Source: Bin87 sp965222895 (GTDB lineage: Bacteria > Chloroflexota > Dehalococcoidia > Lucifugimonadales > UBA3495). From it: a DNA stretch of 64,000 nucleotides. Shown one piece after another: positions 41,456 to 50,686 of this stretch. A program made the translations under genes and the position numbers. Position 1 is the first letter of the stretch, and each line of letters starts with the position of its first letter. The notes under the pieces are model-generated. The model was given only the letters and a program-made list of their open reading frames with translations. It searched no databases and was not told the DNA's origin. The stretch lies in assembly GCA_965222895.1 (NCBI GenBank), contig CBDCVB010000001.1, positions 744,001 through 808,000 on the forward strand. The letters are read 5' to 3'.

Positions 41456-43054
41456 TCACGTCGCCACGTTTCTCGTCATGACTGGTAGAGAGGGGCCACT
41501 GCGTCCAATCACAACGTGCCGCTGCCACTCTCCCGCAGTCTCCGGAAAATCGGAACGGTAATGCGCCCCCCGGCTCTCTCGCCGCGCCAGGGCCGCCTCG
41601 ACAATTAGCCGCGCCGCCGTCAGCATATTGCGCAGCACATAATCGTCGGCAGTCTCCGGCGCCGGCATCGTGCGCTGCCACAGGTTCAGGATGCGGGCCG
41701 ACAGCAGCAAGCGCGTCCCGTTGCGCGTGATGCCCACGTTGCGCCACATCAGGCTTTGCAGATTTTCCCGGCTGCGCTCCGGTATGGAGGCGCAAACCAT
41801 TGCCCGGTCGGCCAAGTCCACCCGGAGGTTCTGCTCGGACGCATCGTGCGGTGCATATTCGGGAGCGTTGCCCAGGCTGCATTCCACCAGGCGTTGGGAA
41901 AACACCAGGGTGTCCAGCAGAGAGTTGCTGGCCAGCCGGTTGGCGCCGTGAACGGCGGAACAGGCCACTTCGCCGCAGGTGTACAGACCGGAAATGTTGG
42001 TACGGCCCCAGGTGTCAATGTGGATGCCGCCCATCATGTAGTGGGCGGCGGGCGCTACCGGGATCGGCTCGCGGGTAATGTCCACGCCGTATTCCAGGCA
42101 CTGAGCGTAGATGGTGGGGAAGCGGCTGGCAACCGTGGACGGGGGCAGGTGGGAGATGTCGAGTGTTACGGGTTGGCCTTCGGACTGCTCCATTTCGGCG
42201 GCAATGGCGCGAGACACCACGTCCCGCGGCGCCAGGTCAGCCATCGGGTGGTAGTCGGCCATAAAAGCACTGCCGGCGGCGTTGCGCAGGATGGCTCCCT
42301 CACCCCGCATCGCCTCAGACAGCAGGAATGTTGGCGCGCCGCTCAGCCACAGGGCGGTCGGATGGAACTGGTAGAACTCCATATCCATCACGTCGGCGCC
42401 GGCCCGAAACGCCAGCGCCACGCCGTCGCCGGTGGCCACTTCGGGGTTGGTGGTGTACTCGTACAGGCGCCCGGCCCCGCCGGTGCTCACCACCACCACC
42501 GAGCTGCGGAACGCGCGGATCGACCCGCCGTCATCGCCTATCGTCTCCACGCCCAACACTGCGCCGCCTTCCACGCAGATGCCGATGGCATGGGTGAACT
42601 CCATCACAGTGATGCGGGGTGAAGACCGTACTCGTTCGGCCAGTGTGTCTTCGATGTGCTGGCCGGTAGCGTCGCCGCCGGCGTGCAGGATGCGGGGCAG
42701 GCTGTGCGCTCCCTCCCGACCCAGCGCAATCTCGCCGTGGATGGTGTCGAAGGGGACACCCCACTGGATCAGGCTGGCGATGCTCTCCGGCCCTTGGCCG
42801 GTCAGCACGGCTACCGCGTCTGGATCGCAAAGGCCGGCCCCGGCATCCAGGGTGTCGCGTTGGTGCAGCGTTGGCGAGTCGCCCGGCCTAATTGCGGCGG
42901 CGATGCCGCCCTGGGCGTAGCGGCTGTTGCAGTCGTCGATGCGGCCCTTGGTTATCACCAGCACGCTGCCGTGACTGGCCGCCAGCAGCGCGGTGTTCAG
43001 GCCGGCAATCCCGCTGCCGATGATGATGTAGTCGTAACGAGGTGGTTCGGACAA
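41456..43054 (-). CDS. nadB: L-aspartate oxidase
   Basis: A 532-residue flavoprotein that oxidises L-aspartate to iminoaspartate in de novo NAD synthesis. FAD-binding YIIIGSGIAGLNTALLAA, SRYAQGGIAAAI, H-x-x-D-T-x-D-A-G-x-G-L-C-D (HQRDTLDAGAGLCD), ILHAGGDATGQHIEDTL, VVSTGGAGRLYEYTTNPEVATGDG and HYMMGGIHIDTWGRTNISGLYTCGEVACSAVHGANRLASNSLLD are all diagnostic of NadB. The start is TTG 43054, without a strong ribosome site, 12 bases after the stop of a small coiled-coil gene, so coupling is likely. Quinolinate synthase and NadC are not adjacent. Confidence 0.95.
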   Translation of the reverse strand: MSEPPRYDYIIIGSGIAGLNTALLAASHGSVLVITKGRIDDCNSRYAQGGIAAAIRPGDSPTLHQRDTLDAGAGLCDPDAVAVLTGQGPESIASLIQWGVPFDTIHGEIALGREGAHSLPRILHAGGDATGQHIEDTLAERVRSSPRITVMEFTHAIGICVEGGAVLGVETIGDDGGSIRAFRSSVVVVSTGGAGRLYEYTTNPEVATGDGVALAFRAGADVMDMEFYQFHPTALWLSGAPTFLLSEAMRGEGAILRNAAGSAFMADYHPMADLAPRDVVSRAIAAEMEQSEGQPVTLDISHLPPSTVASRFPTIYAQCLEYGVDITREPIPVAPAAHYMMGGIHIDTWGRTNISGLYTCGEVACSAVHGANRLASNSLLDTLVFSQRLVECSLGNAPEYAPHDASEQNLRVDLADRAMVCASIPERSRENLQSLMWRNVGITRNGTRLLLSARILNLWQRTMPAPETADDYVLRNMLTAARLIVEAALARRESRGAHYRSDFPETAGEWQRHVVIGRSGPSLPVMTRNVAT

Positions 43055-43066
43055 GGCAGCTTGAAT

Positions 43067-43555
43067 CTACGCCGTCAGCGCGTCCGGATTATCGCCGTTA
43101 GTCTCACGCCGCCGCGCCGATTGCAGCAATGTGGTAGCCCGTTCCAGTCCAACCCGGAGCGACTCCGACCCTTCGTTCCAAACCTCCATGCCCCGCATAA
43201 ATTCTGCAGAAGCCTGTTGCATCAAAACAGTAGTTTGCTCCGATATGGCCCTCGCCCGGCGCGAAGCAACACTAGCTTGAGCCGATAAAGCCATTGCCCT
43301 GACTATATTTCCCTGCGGGTCAGCCTGTACCAGCCCCACGGCCTCAAGCAATAATTCCGTAGATTCTTCCCATGCCACATTGGACTCTTCCACGATCTGC
43401 CTGACTTGCTCGTGCAACTCAAAAGCGCGGTGAACATACGGCAATCCAACCTGAAAGCGCTCCGACGCCTCCCGGTGCGCCGTGCTCGCCGCAATCAAGG
43501 CGTTGATTAGCCCTTCGTAAATATCCGGTTCGTCAGGAGGCGGTAGGTTGGTCAT
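43067..43555 (-). CDS. Helical hypothetical protein, tandem paralog 2
   Basis: A 162-residue, Ala/Glu-rich helical protein. The first 14 residues (MTNLPPPDEPDIYE) and the last nine (GDNPDALTA) are identical to those of the neighbour at 43574-44062, which has exactly the same length; the middle 130 residues are only loosely similar (LSAQASVASRRARAISEQTTV against RQSGALIGQAGVISAQVQASV). Family unknown. It precedes nadB by 12 bases on the same strand. A role as a structural or scaffolding helical-bundle protein is possible but unsupported. Confidence 0.65.
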   Translation of the reverse strand: MTNLPPPDEPDIYEGLINALIAASTAHREASERFQVGLPYVHRAFELHEQVRQIVEESNVAWEESTELLLEAVGLVQADPQGNIVRAMALSAQASVASRRARAISEQTTVLMQQASAEFMRGMEVWNEGSESLRVGLERATTLLQSARRRETNGDNPDALTA

Positions 43556-43573
43556 AATCGTGTTGTCCCGGCG

Positions 43574-44062
43574 CTACGCCGTCAGCGCGTCCGGATTATC
43601 GCCGTTGCCCTGACGCCGTCGTACCGCGTACAACAACATAGTAGCCCTCTCCAACGCCAGCCGATGAATTTCGGATGCGGCCATCAACTGTTCAATACTT
43701 TGCCGCATGAATGACCGGCTTTCCAAAACGCTGGCCTGAACCTGTGCCGATATAACGCCAGCCTGGCCGATTAATGCGCCGGACTGTCGTCGTAATCCGT
43801 CGGCCCGCGCGATGTCTTCATCGCCACCCTGCGTAGTAAGCAACCCGGCCTGGTGCCGCAAGTCCCAGGCTTGTTCCGACAATTCCATGGCATGGCGCAG
43901 CAAGTCGGGGGTGCCAGCCGTCAATTCGATAGCCCGGTCCATGGGCTCCAGCGCGGCAAAACCCATCTCATTGGCCGTCCGAATGCCGGTGCTGGCCTCA
44001 ATCAGGGCCGCCGCCAGCGCCTCGTAAATATCCGGTTCGTCGGGAGGAGGCAAGTTCGTCAT
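43574..44062 (-). CDS. Helical hypothetical protein, tandem paralog 1
   Basis: A 162-residue helical protein, paralog of the next gene. It starts MTNLPPPDEPDIYEALAAALIEAS and ends YAVRRRQGNGDNPDALTA. Its centre (ELSEQAWDLRHQAGLLTTQ, DGLRRQSGALIGQAG) fits long amphipathic helices. The two genes are 18 bases apart. A clean ATG at 44062 starts it. The conserved ends with diverged middle suggest duplication followed by relaxed or diversifying evolution of the helical core. Confidence 0.65.
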   Translation of the reverse strand: MTNLPPPDEPDIYEALAAALIEASTGIRTANEMGFAALEPMDRAIELTAGTPDLLRHAMELSEQAWDLRHQAGLLTTQGGDEDIARADGLRRQSGALIGQAGVISAQVQASVLESRSFMRQSIEQLMAASEIHRLALERATMLLYAVRRRQGNGDNPDALTA

Positions 44063-44106
44063 GGACTGCTGATTTCCGTCCGGGTGCGACTAACACAATC
44101 ATCCGT

Positions 44107-44130
44107 AGGGGCGAATGATTATTCGCCCCT
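44107..44130. repeat. 24-bp hairpin AGGGGCGAAT-N4-ATTCGCCCCT, copy 1
   Basis: A perfect 10-bp stem with a 4-base loop, between the VOC gene stop and the paralog start. The same arms recur at 61661-61684, with a different loop. It may be a terminator or a mobile-repeat copy. Confidence 0.7.
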
Positions 44131-44165
44131 ACTCTATTTCACCGTTGAAAGCCCGGAGTTGACGA

Positions 44166-44651
44166 TTAGTCGTCGCCCACCGCAACCGGCTCCTCTATGG
44201 GCTCCAGCTGCCAGGGGAAGTTGCCATCGAACAGGAACCCTTCCCGGTTGCCCCATTCCGACTCGGGCGCTTCGTAGTAAATTTCGATCTCGTTGTCGTC
44301 CGGATCGTAGATGTAGACGCCCATGGAGATACCGTGGTCGCCCAGCCGCTTGATGCGGACGCCGTGGTCCTTGCAACGCTCGTACAGTTCCTTCAAATCG
44401 CGGAAGGAGTTCATCTGCCAGGCCATGTGCGCCAGGCCGACGCGGCGGTCTTCGGGCCCGGGCGCGTCCATTCCCAGCGGAACCAGGGCCAGCTCGTGGG
44501 ACATGGTGGTGTTCGCAGATAGGAAGGTCATGCCGCCGGGCCGGGCCGTCATGACCGTGAGCCCCAGTACGTTGGTGTAAAAATCAACGCTGCGATCAAT
44601 GTCGCGAACCTTGATGACCAGATGGCCGAGTTGCCTCGGTGTGTGGGACAT
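44166..44651 (-). CDS. VOC-family protein (glyoxalase/extradiol dioxygenase fold)
   Basis: A 161-residue vicinal-oxygen-chelate protein with two beta-alpha-beta3 repeats. The first metal ligand is His in LGHLVIKVRDIDRSVDFYTNVLGL, the next region has LAHMAWQMNSFRDLKELYERCKDHGVRI with His, and the last is Glu in YDPDDNEIEIYYEAPE. These positions fit a complete metal site. ATG 44651 follows CGGAGGTACT; an upstream open frame to 44714 is ignored. Likely a ring-cleaving dioxygenase or lyase; the substrate is unknown. Confidence 0.88.
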   Translation of the reverse strand: MSHTPRQLGHLVIKVRDIDRSVDFYTNVLGLTVMTARPGGMTFLSANTTMSHELALVPLGMDAPGPEDRRVGLAHMAWQMNSFRDLKELYERCKDHGVRIKRLGDHGISMGVYIYDPDDNEIEIYYEAPESEWGNREGFLFDGNFPWQLEPIEEPVAVGDD

Positions 44652-44903
44652 AATAGTACCTCCGTTTCGGGTTTTCGGCACCGGGACGTCGCTACCACGA
44701 ACGGCAACGCCCAAGGTTGAGAATTGTCGGCATTATATCGCACTGGCGCTATGGTGTGCATCGTTCGGATTATGGTAAATATGTTCCCGGATTCCAAGCC
44801 ATTTGCCATTCGATTCATTTAGTATGGTAAAACACTTGCCGTAACCATCGGCTATCAGGCAAACTGGCGTCGCTCGCGCTCACCGGTTGCAGCTGAACCG
44901 CTT

Positions 44904-46661
44904 ATGACCGACTCGACACGACCAATTTCCAACACCGGCGCGGTTACCGCAGACCGGAACGGACACGCGGCACATGGACACGCCAGCGTTGCAACCGGCG
45001 GCAACCAACCTGCCGGCGGCCGCAATAACGGTGCCGGCCTGGTGTTCAAGCAGGCCGATCAGGATTGGGAATTTGAAGAAATCTCCCAACTCAACTACGC
45101 ATCCTTCGTCGAAGAGGTGCCACAGCACCCGTCCAACGACGACCGCGCACTGATTGACCGCTTCCACCGGGAGAATACCTATTTTATCTGCCGCCGCGAG
45201 AGCGAACTGGTGGGTATGGTGTGCGTCCGCGATCGCCGACCCTTCTCCCTTGACGAGAAACTGGGGAACCTGGAACAGTATTTGCCCTCGGCCAAAGATG
45301 CCAGGCTGTGCGAGGTCAGGCTGCTGGCGGTGCGTCCCGATATGCGCCGCACCCGTGTGCTACAGGGTTTGCTGACCATGATGGCGCGGTATTGCCAGGA
45401 AGGTGGGTATGACTATGTGGTAATGTCGGGGCGAGTTTCGCAGCAAGCGCTGTACCGCCACATCGGGTTTATCCCTTTCGGCCCCGTGGTGGGGGAGGAC
45501 AACGCCCCGTACCAGCCCATGTATCGTCCGGTGGGCAACGTTGCTATGGAGTTTGCCGGCCAGTTTCACGACGCGGTATCCGCACCGGAAGGCGCGCCGG
45601 TTATCCTCACTCCGGGCCCGGTTGCAATGCCGGCCGCGGCGGTGCAGGCATTCCAGCATCCCCCCAGGTCGCATCGGTCGCCGGAATTCGCAGAAATGAT
45701 GCTGAGGGTGCGGCAGCGAATGTGCCAGTTGACCGGAGCCAACCATGCGGCGGTCATGGTAGGCTCCGGCACCATGGCCAACGATGTGGTCGCCGCCCAA
45801 TTGTACCGGATGGACGTCCCCGGCATAATAGTAGCTGCCGGCGAGTTTGGCGGCCGCCTGTTCGACCACGCCAACCGCATGGGCCTGCGTTTCACGGCAG
45901 TGGAGCACGAGTGGGGCACGCCGCTGGATTACCGCCGGATTGACGCCGCGCTAGCCGCCCAACCCGGTGGCTGGTTGTGGACCGTCCACTGCGAAACCTC
46001 CACCGGCGCACTGGCCGACCTGTCCCGGCTCAAAGCGATTTGCCAGCGACACGGCGCGCGTCTGGCGCTGGATTGCATCAGCAGCTTTGGCGCCACCGCG
46101 GTTGACCTGCGCGGAGTCTGGCTCGCCAGCGCCGCCAGCGGCAAGGGCATGGCGGCGTATCCCGGTTTGGGGCTGGTGTTCTGCGCCGAGCGTCCCCAAC
46201 CTGATGCGGCCCTGCCGCGCTACCTGGATTTGGGGCTGCACTGCGGCAGCTCCGCGAACGATACCGTTCCGTTCACGCTGTCGTCCAATCTGCTGGCGGC
46301 CCTCGAAGCCGGGTTGCAGCGGCAGTCGCCGGAACTGCTGGCCGGCATTGAAGCAGACGGCCTCTGGATTCGCCAACGACTCCGTGCGCTGGGCTTCACG
46401 CTGGTGGCAGCGGAACACGAGAGCATCGGCGCGGTTACCACCATAGCCCTGACGCCGGCAGAGCTGGACGCCAGCGAACTGGGTTTGGCGCTGGAATCCC
46501 ACGGCTTCTACACATCCTACGCCAGCGGCTACCTGCGGGATCGCAACTGGTTGCAAATCTGCCTGATGGGAGAGGTGTCCCGCGAACAGCTGGAACGCCT
46601 GATTCCCGTCCTGGCCGCCCACCAGGTCAGCCGCCAACCCCAAAAATCCGCCCTCCCCTGA
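44904..46661 (+). CDS. GNAT-like acyltransferase fused to class-V aminotransferase
   Basis: A 585-residue fusion. Residues about 45-205 are an acyltransferase-like (GNAT) domain: FICRRESELVGMVCVRD, LCEVRLLAVRPDMRRTRVLQGLLTMMARYC and YVVMSGRVSQQALYRHIGFIPFGP. Residues about 225-580 are a class-V PLP aminotransferase: ILTPGPVAMP, VMVGSGTMANDVVAAQL, TVHCETSTGALAD, LDCISSFGATAVD and the Schiff-base Lys in ASGKGMAAYPGLGLVF. The fold class resembles 2-aminoethylphosphonate or Ser-glyoxylate transaminases. ATG 44904 has no strong ribosome site. The fusion suggests one product is transaminated and then acylated, or the reverse. Confidence 0.82.
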   Translation: MTDSTRPISNTGAVTADRNGHAAHGHASVATGGNQPAGGRNNGAGLVFKQADQDWEFEEISQLNYASFVEEVPQHPSNDDRALIDRFHRENTYFICRRESELVGMVCVRDRRPFSLDEKLGNLEQYLPSAKDARLCEVRLLAVRPDMRRTRVLQGLLTMMARYCQEGGYDYVVMSGRVSQQALYRHIGFIPFGPVVGEDNAPYQPMYRPVGNVAMEFAGQFHDAVSAPEGAPVILTPGPVAMPAAAVQAFQHPPRSHRSPEFAEMMLRVRQRMCQLTGANHAAVMVGSGTMANDVVAAQLYRMDVPGIIVAAGEFGGRLFDHANRMGLRFTAVEHEWGTPLDYRRIDAALAAQPGGWLWTVHCETSTGALADLSRLKAICQRHGARLALDCISSFGATAVDLRGVWLASAASGKGMAAYPGLGLVFCAERPQPDAALPRYLDLGLHCGSSANDTVPFTLSSNLLAALEAGLQRQSPELLAGIEADGLWIRQRLRALGFTLVAAEHESIGAVTTIALTPAELDASELGLALESHGFYTSYASGYLRDRNWLQICLMGEVSREQLERLIPVLAAHQVSRQPQKSALP

Positions 46662-47022
46662 TGCCGGGCCGTGCGATGCCGGGCCGTGCAAAACTCTGGA
46701 CGTTGGTCTGATTGCCATTGCGAGGAGCGCCCGAACCCCTCATGCGTACACACTTTGTCGTTGCGAGCGCAGCGTGGCAATCTCGTCGCCGTAGCAATGA
46801 TGGTTCGCCGACGTGTGTTCAACCTCATCGAGATTGCCACGTCGCTGCGCTCCTCGCAATGACAAATCAAAATGGGTACGGGTAAGTGCACAGCCCTACT
46901 TGATGGCAGAGGGTCAGGACGAAAACCCCCCTCCATCAGCGCCCCAGGGTAGTGCGAATTAACTACGGTTGGGGCGACGCAAGCGCCGCCCCAACCGTTT
47001 CGCCGGAATCGCCAGGAGGCGG
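46662..47022. repeat. Intergenic repeat pair around 46.75 kb
   Basis: About 360 bases without a gene. A direct copy of GTTGCGAGCGCAGCGTGGCA lies at 46758-46785, a partial at about 46717-46730, and an inverted copy at 46831-46863. GCCGGGCCGTGC is repeated at 46671-46690. The inverted pair can fold into a long hairpin between the convergent fusion gene and aconitase. Confidence 0.6.
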
Positions 47023-49305
47023 CTACTCCCCTGGTTCTTCCAGATTCTTCATGTGGTTCATCGCACTGCCCGCCTTAAACCACTCAATTTGCGGTTCATT
47101 GAGCGTATGACGCAGGTTGAGGATTTCCTCTGAACCGTCGGCGTGCTTCAGGATTGCCCGCACGGGCCGGTCGGGGGCCAGCTCGGTCAGCCCGACCAGG
47201 CTCATCCGGTCATCATCCAACACCCGCTCCCAATCCGCCGGATCCTCAAAAGTCAGGGCCAACAAGCCCTGCTTCTTGAGGTTCGACTCGTGGATGCGGG
47301 CGAAGCTGCGGGTGATGATAGCGGCAGCGCCCAGCATCCGTGGCGACAATGCAGCGTGCTCGCGGCTGGAACCCTCGCCATAGTTCTCATCGCCAATGGC
47401 TACCCACCGCAGGCCCTGGGCATTGTACGCCCGGGCAATCTCCGGAATGGGGGCAATCTCTTCGCCGGAAAGCTGATTCTTCCCCGTGCCGGTGTCGTCG
47501 GTATAGGCGTTGTTGGCGCCCAGGAACATATTGTCGCTCAGGTTGTTCAGGTGCCCGCGGAACCGCAGCCAGGGGCCCGCCGGCGAAATCGAGTCGGTAG
47601 TCGTCTTGCCTTGGGTCTTGACCAGCACCGGAATGTCCTCAAAGTCCTTCCCGTCCCACGGTTCCCACGGGTCCAGAACCTGCAAGCGATTGCTGGCCGG
47701 GTCAACGCGCACCTCCACGTCGCTGCCATCTTCCGGCGGGTCGAGGTATAAATCGGCGCCCGGATCAAACCCGGTGGGCGGAACCTCGGGCGCCGGCGCC
47801 GGGGGCTGGAGCATGAACTCGTTGCCGTTGGCGTCAACCAGCGGGTCGGTCAGCGGGTTGAACGACAGGCGACCGCCCAGGCCCATGGCTACCGCAAGCT
47901 CTGGGCTGGCGATAAAGTTCATGGTGCCGGCGTTGCCGTCGTTGCGGCTGGGGAAGTTACGGTTGTAGGAGGTAACGATGCTGTTTTCCGTGCCGCGAGC
48001 CTCGGGGCGGTTCCACTGTCCGATGCACGGGCCGCAGGCGTTGGCGAGCACGGTTGCGCCCACCGCTTCCAGGGCCGCCGCCTGGCCGTCCCGTTCGATG
48101 GTGGCGCGCACCTGCTCGGAGCCGGGAGTAACCAGCAGGCCGGATGCGGCCATAACTCCCCGCGCCGCCGCCTGACGGGCCACGTCGGCGCACCGCTCCA
48201 TGTCCTCATAAGAAGAGTTGGTGCAGCTACCCACCAGCGCCACGGACACCCGGTCGGGGAACCCTTCCCGCTCTGCTTCAGCCGCCAGCTCGGAGATGGT
48301 GCGCGCCCGGTCGGGCGAGTGCGGGCCGGTAACGTGCGGTTCCAGGGTGGACAGGTCAATCTCCACCACCCGGTCGTAGTATTGCTCAGGATTCTGCTCG
48401 ACTTCGGGGTCGGCAGTCAGCAGATGCCGGTGCTCGGCGGCTATTTCGGCCAGTTCTGCCCGGCCCGTTGCCCGCAGGTACACGGCCATGCGCTCATCGT
48501 AGGGGAACATATCTCCGGTCGCGCCCAGTTCCGCGCCCATGTTGCAGATGGTGCCCTTGCCGGTGCAGGAAATCGACTCAGTGCCGGGGCCGAAGTACTC
48601 AATAATGGAGTTGGTTCCACCGGAGACCGTCAGCTCGTAGGCCAGCTTGATGATGACATCCTTGGGCGCCGTCCAGCCATTCATGGCGCCGGTCAGCTTC
48701 ACGCCGATAATCTGCGGATAGCGCACTTCCCAGGGCAGGCCGGCCATCACGTCGGCGGCGTCCGCGCCACCCACGCCAATGGCGAGCGAACCCAGACCAC
48801 CGCCATTCACGGTGTGGGAGTCAGTGCCGATTATCAGGCTGCCGGGGTAGGCGTACTTTTCCAACACCACCTGGTGGATGATGCCGGAACCGGGCCGCCA
48901 GAAGCCCATGCCAAAGCGGCGGCAAGCCGATTCCAGGAACTGGTAAACCTCGTTGCTCTCGTTCAGGGCGTCCTGCAAGTCAGAGGAGGCGCCGACCCGT
49001 GCCTGAATCAGGTGGTCGCAGTGTACAGTGGTGGGCACCGCCACCCGGCTCCGGCCCGACTGCATAAATTGCAGAATGGCCATTTGCCCGGTAACGTCCT
49101 GATGCGCCACCCGGTCGGGGCGCAGGTTGATATAGCTGGCTCCCGGACGCAGGTCTGCCGCGTCCACATCGTCCAGATGGGAGAGCAGTACCTTCTCCGC
49201 CATGGTCAGTGGACGGTTGAGCCGCGCCCTGACCTGCTGGAGTTTTTCGTCCATCTTGCGGTACGTTTCCCGCACAAATTCCGGCGTGGAGTCAATGTTA
49301 CTCAT
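47023..49305 (-). CDS. acn: Aconitate hydratase, mitochondrial type
   Basis: A 760-residue TCA-cycle enzyme that interconverts citrate and isocitrate. TVHCDHLIQ, FWRPGSGIIHQVVLEKYAYPG, GTDSHTVNGGGLGSLAIGVGGADAADVMAG, the [4Fe-4S] cysteines in VGSCTNSSYED and NACGPCIGQWNR, and the swivel-domain GDENYGEGSSREHAALSPRMLGAAAIITRSFARIHESNLKKQG are all present. The domain arrangement and DTG..N..TGxxxxxxE segments follow the eukaryotic mitochondrial form rather than AcnA or AcnB of enterobacteria. ATG 49305 follows GAGGAGG. It sits alone. Confidence 0.95.
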   Translation of the reverse strand: MSNIDSTPEFVRETYRKMDEKLQQVRARLNRPLTMAEKVLLSHLDDVDAADLRPGASYINLRPDRVAHQDVTGQMAILQFMQSGRSRVAVPTTVHCDHLIQARVGASSDLQDALNESNEVYQFLESACRRFGMGFWRPGSGIIHQVVLEKYAYPGSLIIGTDSHTVNGGGLGSLAIGVGGADAADVMAGLPWEVRYPQIIGVKLTGAMNGWTAPKDVIIKLAYELTVSGGTNSIIEYFGPGTESISCTGKGTICNMGAELGATGDMFPYDERMAVYLRATGRAELAEIAAEHRHLLTADPEVEQNPEQYYDRVVEIDLSTLEPHVTGPHSPDRARTISELAAEAEREGFPDRVSVALVGSCTNSSYEDMERCADVARQAAARGVMAASGLLVTPGSEQVRATIERDGQAAALEAVGATVLANACGPCIGQWNRPEARGTENSIVTSYNRNFPSRNDGNAGTMNFIASPELAVAMGLGGRLSFNPLTDPLVDANGNEFMLQPPAPAPEVPPTGFDPGADLYLDPPEDGSDVEVRVDPASNRLQVLDPWEPWDGKDFEDIPVLVKTQGKTTTDSISPAGPWLRFRGHLNNLSDNMFLGANNAYTDDTGTGKNQLSGEEIAPIPEIARAYNAQGLRWVAIGDENYGEGSSREHAALSPRMLGAAAIITRSFARIHESNLKKQGLLALTFEDPADWERVLDDDRMSLVGLTELAPDRPVRAILKHADGSEEILNLRHTLNEPQIEWFKAGSAMNHMKNLEEPGE

Positions 49306-49369
49306 CGTGGATTCATTCCTCCTCGAGTTTGCTTGCTTGCCAACGGGCTGTAGTTCCAAACGGCTAATG

Positions 49370-49437
49370 GGTCTTTGATTCTAACGGGAACGGGTCTTAA
49401 TTCTAACGGCAATGGGCCTTGATTCTAACGGCAATGA
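49370..49437. repeat. Three imperfect 23-bp tandem repeats
   Basis: Units of the form GGNCTTNATTCTAACGGNAANG, three in a row, with single-base changes. They lie upstream of the aconitase start, 35 bases before the 16-bp minisatellite. Possibly a regulatory array or slippage product. Confidence 0.6.
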
Positions 49438-49473
49438 AGCCGGAACGCCACACGCTGGGCACTGCCGCACGAT

Positions 49474-49610
49474 GGGCCAGCGACAACGTGGGCCAGCGAC
49501 AACGTGGGCCAGCGACAACGTGGGCCAGCGACAACGTGGGCCAGCGACAACGTGGGCCAGCGACAACGTGGGCCAGCGACAACGTGGGCCAGCGACAACG
49601 TGGGCCAGCG
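49474..49610. repeat. 16-bp minisatellite, 8.5 copies
   Basis: Eight exact copies of GGGCCAGCGACAACGT from 49474 to 49601, plus nine bases of a ninth. There are no mismatches between copies, which implies recent expansion. It lies between the divergently bounded aconitase start and the stop of the ferredoxin-like gene at 49625. Copy number is likely to vary. Confidence 0.92.
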
Positions 49611-49624
49611 TCGCGGTGCAACCT

Positions 49625-50467
49625 TCACAAAGACACTCGGGCGCCGTACTTGTCGATCAACTGCATGAACAACCGGTGGCGTCCGGGGTTGCTGGACTCG
49701 TCGTCGGAACGGCGCAGATAAATGCGGTACACGGTTTCCAGCGATTCGTCCCGCATCCAGATGGCATAGCTGGGCAGATCGTTGCCCAACATCCGGTGCA
49801 TAAACTCCACCTGCCGTATACGGCTCAACTGAATCGCCGCCCGCCCGTCTCCGTCGGTTGTCAACACGGCGATGTCAGCCAGCTCGGACTGCCGACCGTC
49901 CCCGTCAATCAGCGCCAGGTCAGCCAGTGTTGCCGGGATGGAAACCACGGCAGCCGAGTTGTGAACCATCACCATCGCCTCGTTCAGACCGGAGCCGGCT
50001 CGGTCGATGCCGCGGCTGCAATCCAGCAAAATCTCACGCAGCAGGTCGATGTCGGTTGCTGGAGCAACTCCGCCCAACTCGGCCAACGGCACCGCCGTTT
50101 CAGGGAGATTATCGCTGATAACCTGGCTCAACTCGGCTGGAATGGGTGCAAACCGAACGCGGCCTCGACGAGTGATGCTTGCCTCGCCAGCGATCGCGCC
50201 GTACAGCGCTTTCTCCCTCGACCAGCGGCGGGCCACATCGAACCTCGGCCCGTAAGTGCAGCCCAGGATGCAACCGGCGGTGGTAATCTGCACCCGTTCG
50301 CCGTACTCCGAGGCAACGGCATCTTGCAGTTCCTGCAACACGTCGGCGGCGTTGCGCCCCTGAGAGTACCAACGCTGGCACCCGTATTCGTCGGCGCACA
50401 CCACGATATTCACATCGGGTTTGGCCGTTGCATCGCGGTCGGGAATCTGCTGATCGGGAATTGTCAT
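49625..50467 (-). CDS. Thioredoxin-like [2Fe-2S] ferredoxin domain fused to unknown C-terminal domain
   Basis: A 280-residue protein. Residues 18-95 read NIVVCADEYGCQRWYSQG..VQITTAGCILGCTYGP, with Cys at about 24, 30, 66 and 70, the spacing of thioredoxin-like [2Fe-2S] ferredoxins. The remaining 180 residues (AELSQVISDNLP; SELADIAVLTTDGDGRAAIQLSRIRQVEFMHRMLG; MRDESLETVYRIYLRR) are not recognised. ATG 50467 starts it. It is followed 15 bases later by the minisatellite. A redox or iron role is inferred. Confidence 0.65.
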   Translation of the reverse strand: MTIPDQQIPDRDATAKPDVNIVVCADEYGCQRWYSQGRNAADVLQELQDAVASEYGERVQITTAGCILGCTYGPRFDVARRWSREKALYGAIAGEASITRRGRVRFAPIPAELSQVISDNLPETAVPLAELGGVAPATDIDLLREILLDCSRGIDRAGSGLNEAMVMVHNSAAVVSIPATLADLALIDGDGRQSELADIAVLTTDGDGRAAIQLSRIRQVEFMHRMLGNDLPSYAIWMRDESLETVYRIYLRRSDDESSNPGRHRLFMQLIDKYGARVSL

Positions 50468-50686
50468 CAGGCGCAGGATAGGTTCCAGCGGGTAAGGGTC
50501 CGGCGGGTTGTGGGTTAGGGACTAATTCTCAAAACCTGCGCCCGGACGAATAACGCCGGGCGCTAAAACCGGTCGGTCGCCCAAGCGCCGCTCCGATTGA
50601 CACCATAATCGGGCGCGGTTGACGACGACTGATGAAGCGGCGAACTGCCGGCCGTAGCGGTACGGCTACCGTCGCCGCATCGTCAT

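Noticed and set aside
49474..49610. Minisatellite read as a CRISPR-like array
   Set aside because: Units are contiguous 16-mers with no spacers.
49381..49628. Open frames across the minisatellite on both strands
   Set aside because: All frames are open because of the repeat; composition is not coding and no ribosome site is present.
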